A DNA stretch of 64,000 nt from Streptomyces sp. DH24 (GTDB lineage: Bacteria > Actinomycetota > Actinomycetes > Streptomycetales > Streptomycetaceae), in contig NZ_JARVKW010000008.1 in NCBI RefSeq assembly GCF_029813775.1, forward strand, positions 124,001-188,000, read 5' to 3'. Below the pieces are notes generated by a model. The model was not told the origin of the DNA. It did not search any database and was given only the letters and a program-made list of their open reading frames with translations. Position 1 is the stretch's first letter; each line of letters opens with the position of its first letter. A program made the position numbers and the translations under genes. This document shows, piece by piece, positions 60,445-64,000 of the stretch.

Positions 60445-63039
60445 TCAGCGCGACAGCACCTCCCGGCCGGCCGCCGCGGCGTCGCACGCCTGGGCGCGCA
60501 GGGCCCGCGCCAGGTCGTCCCGCGCCTCCAGCACCAGCCTGCGCAGCGCAGGCGCCGCGTCCTCGTAGGCCGCAAGCCACGCGTCCGTCGCCTCCAGCGT
60601 GCCCTCGGAGTCCTGGAGCGACGGGTACAGGCCCCGCACCACGTCCATGCCGATCTGGATCGACCGCTGCGTCCACACCCGCTCGATCGCCGCGAAGTAC
60701 TTCTCCGCGTACGGCGCGATCAGCTCGCGCTGCGAGGACTGCGCGAAGCCGGCGATGGTCGCCTCCACCAGGGCGTTGGACAGCGCGTCCGACTCCACGA
60801 CCTGCGCCCACGCCTGCGCCTTCACCGCAGCCGACGGACGGGCCGCCAGACAGCGGACCTGGTGGCGCTTGCCGGACGCGGTGTCGTCCCGGGCCAGCTC
60901 CTCGCCCAGCACCCGCTCGTCCGCGGCGCCGTGCGCGGCCAGCGGCTCCAGGAACGCCCAGCGCAGCTCCTGGTCCACGTCCAGGCCGTCGATCTTCTCG
61001 GTGCCCGCCAGCAGGCCCCGCAGCAGCTCCAGGTCCGCCTCGTCGGACGCCACCGACGCGAAGAACCGCGCCCACGCCAGCTGCGGTTCGCCGCCCGGCT
61101 CCGCCGCCCGCAGCTCGCGCAGCGCGCCCTCGGCGAGCAGCCGGCCGCCCGTCTCCCGCCACTGCGGCGCCACGTAGTGCACCAGCGCCGAGTTCGCCCA
61201 GGCGTGCAGCATCTGCAGCACGCCGATGTCGGACTCCCGGCCCGCGAACCGCAGCACCAGGTCCGTGAACTCCCGCGCGGGCAGCAGCGCGTCCCGCGTC
61301 ATGTTCCACAGCGCCGACCAGCACAGCGCGCGGGCCAGCGGGTCGGTGAGCGCGCCCAGGTGCTCCCGCAGCGTCGCCAGCGACGTCTCGTCGAAGCGGA
61401 TCTTGCAGTACGTCAGGTCGTCGTCGTTGACCAGCACCAGCTCGGGAGCCTGCGCGCCGGCCAGCTCCGCCACGAGCGTGCGCGGGCCGTCCACGTCGGC
61501 CTCGGCGCGCGCGTACCGCTCCAGCGCGCCGTCGGCCGTGCGCCGGTACAGGCCCACCGCCACCCGGTGCGGCCGCAGCCGCGGATGCGACTCCGGGGCC
61601 TCCTGCACCACCGCCAGCTCGTCGATCCGGCCGTCGGCGTCCAGCAGCACCTGCGGGGTCAGCGAGTTGACGCCGGCCGTCTGCAGCCAGGATTGCGCCC
61701 ACGCCGCCATGTCGCGCCCGCTGGTCTCCTCCAGCACCGCCAGCAGGTCGCCCAGGCGCGTGTTGCCGTAGGCGTGGCGCTTGAAGTAGCGCCGGGCGCC
61801 CTCCAGGAAGGCGTCCTGGCCGACGTACGCCACGAGCTGCTTGAGCACCGAGGCGCCCTTGGCGTACGTGATGCCGTCGAAGTTCAGCTTGGCGTCCTGC
61901 AGGTCACGGATGTCGGCCGTGATGGGGTGCGTGGACGGCAACTGGTCGGCGCGGTACGCCCAGGCCTTGCGCCGGTTGGCGAACGTGATCCAGGCGTCCT
62001 CGAAGCGCGTCGCGCCGACGTTGGCGAACGTGCCCATGAAGTCGGCGAAGGACTCCTTCAGCCACAGGTCGTCCCACCACTCCATGGTGACGAGGTCGCC
62101 GAACCACATGTGCGCCATCTCGTGCAGGACGACGTTCGCCCGGCCCTCGTACGACGCCCGCGTGACCCTGCCGCGGAAGATGAACTCCTCCCGGAAGGTC
62201 ACCAGCCCCGGGTTCTCCATCGCGCCGAGGTTGTACTCGGGCACGAACGCCTGGTCGTACTTGCCGAACGGGTAGGGGTAGTCGAAGTGCTCGTGGAAGA
62301 AGTCCAGGCCCTGCTTCGTCACCAGGAACACGTCCTCGGCGTCGAAGTGCGGCGCCAGGCCCTTGCGGCACATCGCGCCGAGCGGGATCTCCAGCCGCGT
62401 GCCGTCCGGGAGCACCCGCTCGTAGGAGTCCGTCACGTAGTGGTACGGGCCCGCCACCACGCACGTGATGTACGTCGAGATCGGCTTGGTCTCCGCGAAC
62501 CGCCAGACGCCGTCCGTGCGTTCGCCCGCGCCGTTGCTCCACACCGTCCAGCCCTCGGGCGCCCGCACCTCGAAGCGGAACGGGGCCTTGAGGTCGGGCT
62601 GCTCGAAGTTGGCGAAGACCCGGCGCGAGTCGGCCGGCTCGTACTGCGTGTACAGGTAGACCTCGCCGTCCTCCGGGTCGACGAAGCGGTGCAGGCCCTC
62701 ACCGGTGCGGGAGTAGGCGCACTGGGCGTCGACCACCAGCTCGTTGTCGGCGGCCAGGTCCTCCAGCACGATGCGGGAGCCGTCGAACACCTCGCTCGGG
62801 TCGAGGTCGCGCCCGTTGAGCGACAGGGCGGTCACGCTCGGCGCGATCAGGTCGGCGAAGCTCGACGCGCCGGGCTCCGAGCAGCGGAAGCGGATCGTGG
62901 TGACCGAGCGGAAGGTGCGCGGCTCGCCGCCCCCCTCACCGACGGCGGAGCGCACGTCGAGGGACACGTCATACCCGTCGACGGACAGCAGGGCGGCCCG
63001 CTCCCGGGCCTCGTCGCGGGACAGATTCTCACCGGGCAC
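60445..63039 (-). CDS. pepN: Aminopeptidase N (M1 family), second copy
   Basis: An 864-residue M1 metallopeptidase. GAMEN is in YNLGAMENPGLV, the zinc site reads HEMAHMWFGD (about residues 300-309) and the third ligand Glu lies in WLKESFADF. Active-site residues are complete. It is clearly related to the copy at 45836-48403 along its whole length (both begin MPGxNLxRxEAxxRA), but differs at many positions, so it is a diverged paralogue rather than a recent duplicate. GTG 63039 was chosen because the family start and a GAGGGAG site coincide; longer in-frame starts read non-coding sequence. It is divergent from the nitroreductase-like gene. Confidence 0.95.
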   Translation of the reverse strand: MPGENLSRDEARERAALLSVDGYDVSLDVRSAVGEGGGEPRTFRSVTTIRFRCSEPGASSFADLIAPSVTALSLNGRDLDPSEVFDGSRIVLEDLAADNELVVDAQCAYSRTGEGLHRFVDPEDGEVYLYTQYEPADSRRVFANFEQPDLKAPFRFEVRAPEGWTVWSNGAGERTDGVWRFAETKPISTYITCVVAGPYHYVTDSYERVLPDGTRLEIPLGAMCRKGLAPHFDAEDVFLVTKQGLDFFHEHFDYPYPFGKYDQAFVPEYNLGAMENPGLVTFREEFIFRGRVTRASYEGRANVVLHEMAHMWFGDLVTMEWWDDLWLKESFADFMGTFANVGATRFEDAWITFANRRKAWAYRADQLPSTHPITADIRDLQDAKLNFDGITYAKGASVLKQLVAYVGQDAFLEGARRYFKRHAYGNTRLGDLLAVLEETSGRDMAAWAQSWLQTAGVNSLTPQVLLDADGRIDELAVVQEAPESHPRLRPHRVAVGLYRRTADGALERYARAEADVDGPRTLVAELAGAQAPELVLVNDDDLTYCKIRFDETSLATLREHLGALTDPLARALCWSALWNMTRDALLPAREFTDLVLRFAGRESDIGVLQMLHAWANSALVHYVAPQWRETGGRLLAEGALRELRAAEPGGEPQLAWARFFASVASDEADLELLRGLLAGTEKIDGLDVDQELRWAFLEPLAAHGAADERVLGEELARDDTASGKRHQVRCLAARPSAAVKAQAWAQVVESDALSNALVEATIAGFAQSSQRELIAPYAEKYFAAIERVWTQRSIQIGMDVVRGLYPSLQDSEGTLEATDAWLAAYEDAAPALRRLVLEARDDLARALRAQACDAAAAGREVLSR

Positions 63040-63177
63040 GGGCGGCACTCCCTCGGGGTGGTGTTTCAGGATGTGGACAGCACCGATCCTGCCATGCGCC
63101 CCTGACGCGCAGCAGCCGGGAATGCGCCGGGACGTCCTCGGCGTTGCGCGAGGAAAAGCCCCTTCCCGAGGAGAACC

Positions 63178-63828
63178 ATGTCCGAGACAGTCTCCGGCAA
63201 GACCCCCGTCGACTTCTGGTTCGATCCGCTGTGCCCCTGGGCCTGGATGACCTCCCGCTGGGTGCTGGAGGTGGAGAAGGTCCGCGACATCGAGGTCCGC
63301 TGGCATCTGATGAGCCTCGCCGTCCTCAACGAGGACAAGCTGGACGAGCTGCCGCCGGACTACCGGGAGCTGCTGGAGACCAAGGCCTGGGGGCCGGTCC
63401 GCGTCGTCATCGCGGCCCAGGAGGAGCACGGCGCCGAGGTGCTCGGCGACCTCTACACGGCGCTCGGCACCCGCTTCCACAACCGGGGCGAGGGCGCGGG
63501 CAAGGAGACGGTCGCCGCGGCGCTGAAGGACGTCGGCCTGCCCGAGTCCCTCCTGGACCACTGGGACGCCACGCCGTACGAGGCCCAGCTGCGCGCCTCT
63601 CACAAGGAGGGCATCGACAAGGTCGGCCAGGACGTCGGCACGCCCGTCATCGCCGTGCCCGGCGCCGACGGCGACCAGATCGCCTTCTTCGGGCCCGTCG
63701 TCACCCCGGCGCCCAAGGGCGAGGAGGCCGCCAAGCTCTGGGACGGCACCCTCATGGTCGCCTCCGTGCCCGGCTTCTACGAGATCAAGCGCACCCGCAC
63801 CAAGGGCCCGGACTTCAGCAACCTCTGA
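63178..63828 (+). CDS. DsbA-like protein of the mycothiol-dependent nitroreductase (Rv2466c) family
   Basis: A 216-residue thioredoxin-fold protein. The active-site motif is DPLCPWAW (about residues 17-24) in a strand-turn-helix, followed by a helical insertion (about 60-150) and the cis-Pro region GTPVIAVPG. In Mycobacterium the Rv2466c protein uses CPWC with mycothiol. Here the second Cys is Ala, so only a monothiol mechanism is possible. Actinomycetes make mycothiol, so the role may be redox defence or nitro-compound reduction. The ATG follows GAGGAG. It is divergent from the second aminopeptidase gene. Confidence 0.9.
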   Translation: MSETVSGKTPVDFWFDPLCPWAWMTSRWVLEVEKVRDIEVRWHLMSLAVLNEDKLDELPPDYRELLETKAWGPVRVVIAAQEEHGAEVLGDLYTALGTRFHNRGEGAGKETVAAALKDVGLPESLLDHWDATPYEAQLRASHKEGIDKVGQDVGTPVIAVPGADGDQIAFFGPVVTPAPKGEEAAKLWDGTLMVASVPGFYEIKRTRTKGPDFSNL

Positions 63829-63835
63829 CCGGCGC

Positions 63836-64000
63836 TCACTCCCGGGCGAGGTGTGCCAGGTCCGGGAAGTCCGTCACCACCGCGTCCACTCCCAGGCCGT
63901 AGTGCAGGGCGTACTCGGCGAACGCGTCCCCGAACTCGTTCGCCGAGCTGCCCCGGCGGAAGTCCGCCGGCAGGAACTGGTTCTCGGCGCGGAAGGTGTA
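63836..64000 (-). CDS. Glycerophosphodiester phosphodiesterase, C-terminal part (window edge)
   Basis: The last 54 codons and stop of a leftward gene cut by the window edge. The reading YTFRAENQFLPADFRRG... GDAFAEYALHYGLGVDAVVTDFPD is the C-terminal signature of GDPD enzymes (strand with the aromatic FRAEN and the final barrel DxVxTDxPD). The enzyme releases glycerol 3-phosphate from deacylated phospholipids or wall polymers. Export or membrane features cannot be judged. It converges on the nitroreductase-like gene with seven bases between the stop codons. Confidence 0.82.
   Translation of the reverse strand, partial: YTFRAENQFLPADFRRGSSANEFGDAFAEYALHYGLGVDAVVTDFPDLAHLARE

Noticed and set aside
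60298..63105. Long rightward open frame opposite the second pepN gene
   Set aside because: Antisense shadow of an intact M1 aminopeptidase gene.

Overview
The window is a stretch of high-GC actinomycete chromosome, almost certainly Streptomyces or a close relative. Third codon positions are nearly always G or C, GTG starts are frequent, genes are often coupled by ATGA or GTGA overlaps, and families typical of Streptomyces recur (PknG-type kinase, ROK, PadR and MarR regulators, CGNR protein, Tat metallophosphoesterase, CebR-type operator). No rRNA, tRNA, CRISPR array, insertion sequence or complete prophage was seen. About forty protein genes are supported. Most of the window is ordinary chromosome with a few unusual islands.

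Layout. 1-8.1 kb: a small unknown gene, then a leftward MacB/FtsX-type ABC export operon (two large permeases, a tiny repeat protein, an ATPase with an AbrB-like tail). 8.4-11.4 kb: a more AT-rich two-gene unit coding a WXG100-like secreted-type protein and a lipoprotein. 11.4-13 kb: truncated hemoglobin O and a PCMT-like methyltransferase. 13-24.4 kb: a leftward seven-gene signalling operon (GlnX-like sensor, GlnH-like amino-acid-binding protein, coiled-coil protein, PknG-like kinase, PP2C phosphatase, VWA protein, FHA protein). 24.6-28.4 kb: an amino-sugar locus (BadF-type GlcNAc kinase, GH4 glycosidase, ROK regulator) in which the ABC transporter seems to have been lost, leaving a frameshifted permease tail. 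28.4-33.1 kb: MscS channel, HNH endonuclease, and a PadR-controlled ABC exporter. 33.2-39.4 kb: a secreted GH84-like enzyme, MalQ with a small leader-like gene, and a small membrane protein. 39.5-43.9 kb: MarR and LysR regulators with two EamA exporters and an F420/NADP-type oxidoreductase. 44-48.4 kb: a secreted cellulose-binding PQQ sugar dehydrogenase behind a near-perfect CebR box, then aminopeptidase N. 48.6-51.5 kb: asd, and divergently a sigma factor with a membrane partner. 51.5-60.2 kb: a large secreted subtilase, a CGNR regulator divergent from a glyoxalase-like/FMN-binding pair, a Tat metallophosphoesterase and an AbiEi-like/nuclease-like protein. 60.4-64 kb: a second aminopeptidase N, a mycothiol-dependent-nitroreductase-like protein and the 3' end of a glycerophosphodiester phosphodiesterase gene.

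The most interesting system is the 13-24.4 kb operon. It looks like an expanded form of the mycobacterial GlnX-GlnH-PknG-GarA pathway, which couples extracellular dicarboxylic amino acids to central nitrogen/carbon metabolism. Here the kinase, a cognate phosphatase and an FHA protein are encoded together. All three carry paired zinc ribbons, and the kinase also has an Arg/Ser-rich region. The FHA protein has a long collagen-like Gly-Pro linker and no visible GarA-type phospho-threonine motif. Other notable points are well-defined operators (PadR, MarR, ROK, CebR, and a candidate CGNR site), a small repeat protein locked between two ABC genes by ATGA overlaps, and a GH84 enzyme in which the first residue of the catalytic Asp-Asp pair reads as Gln.
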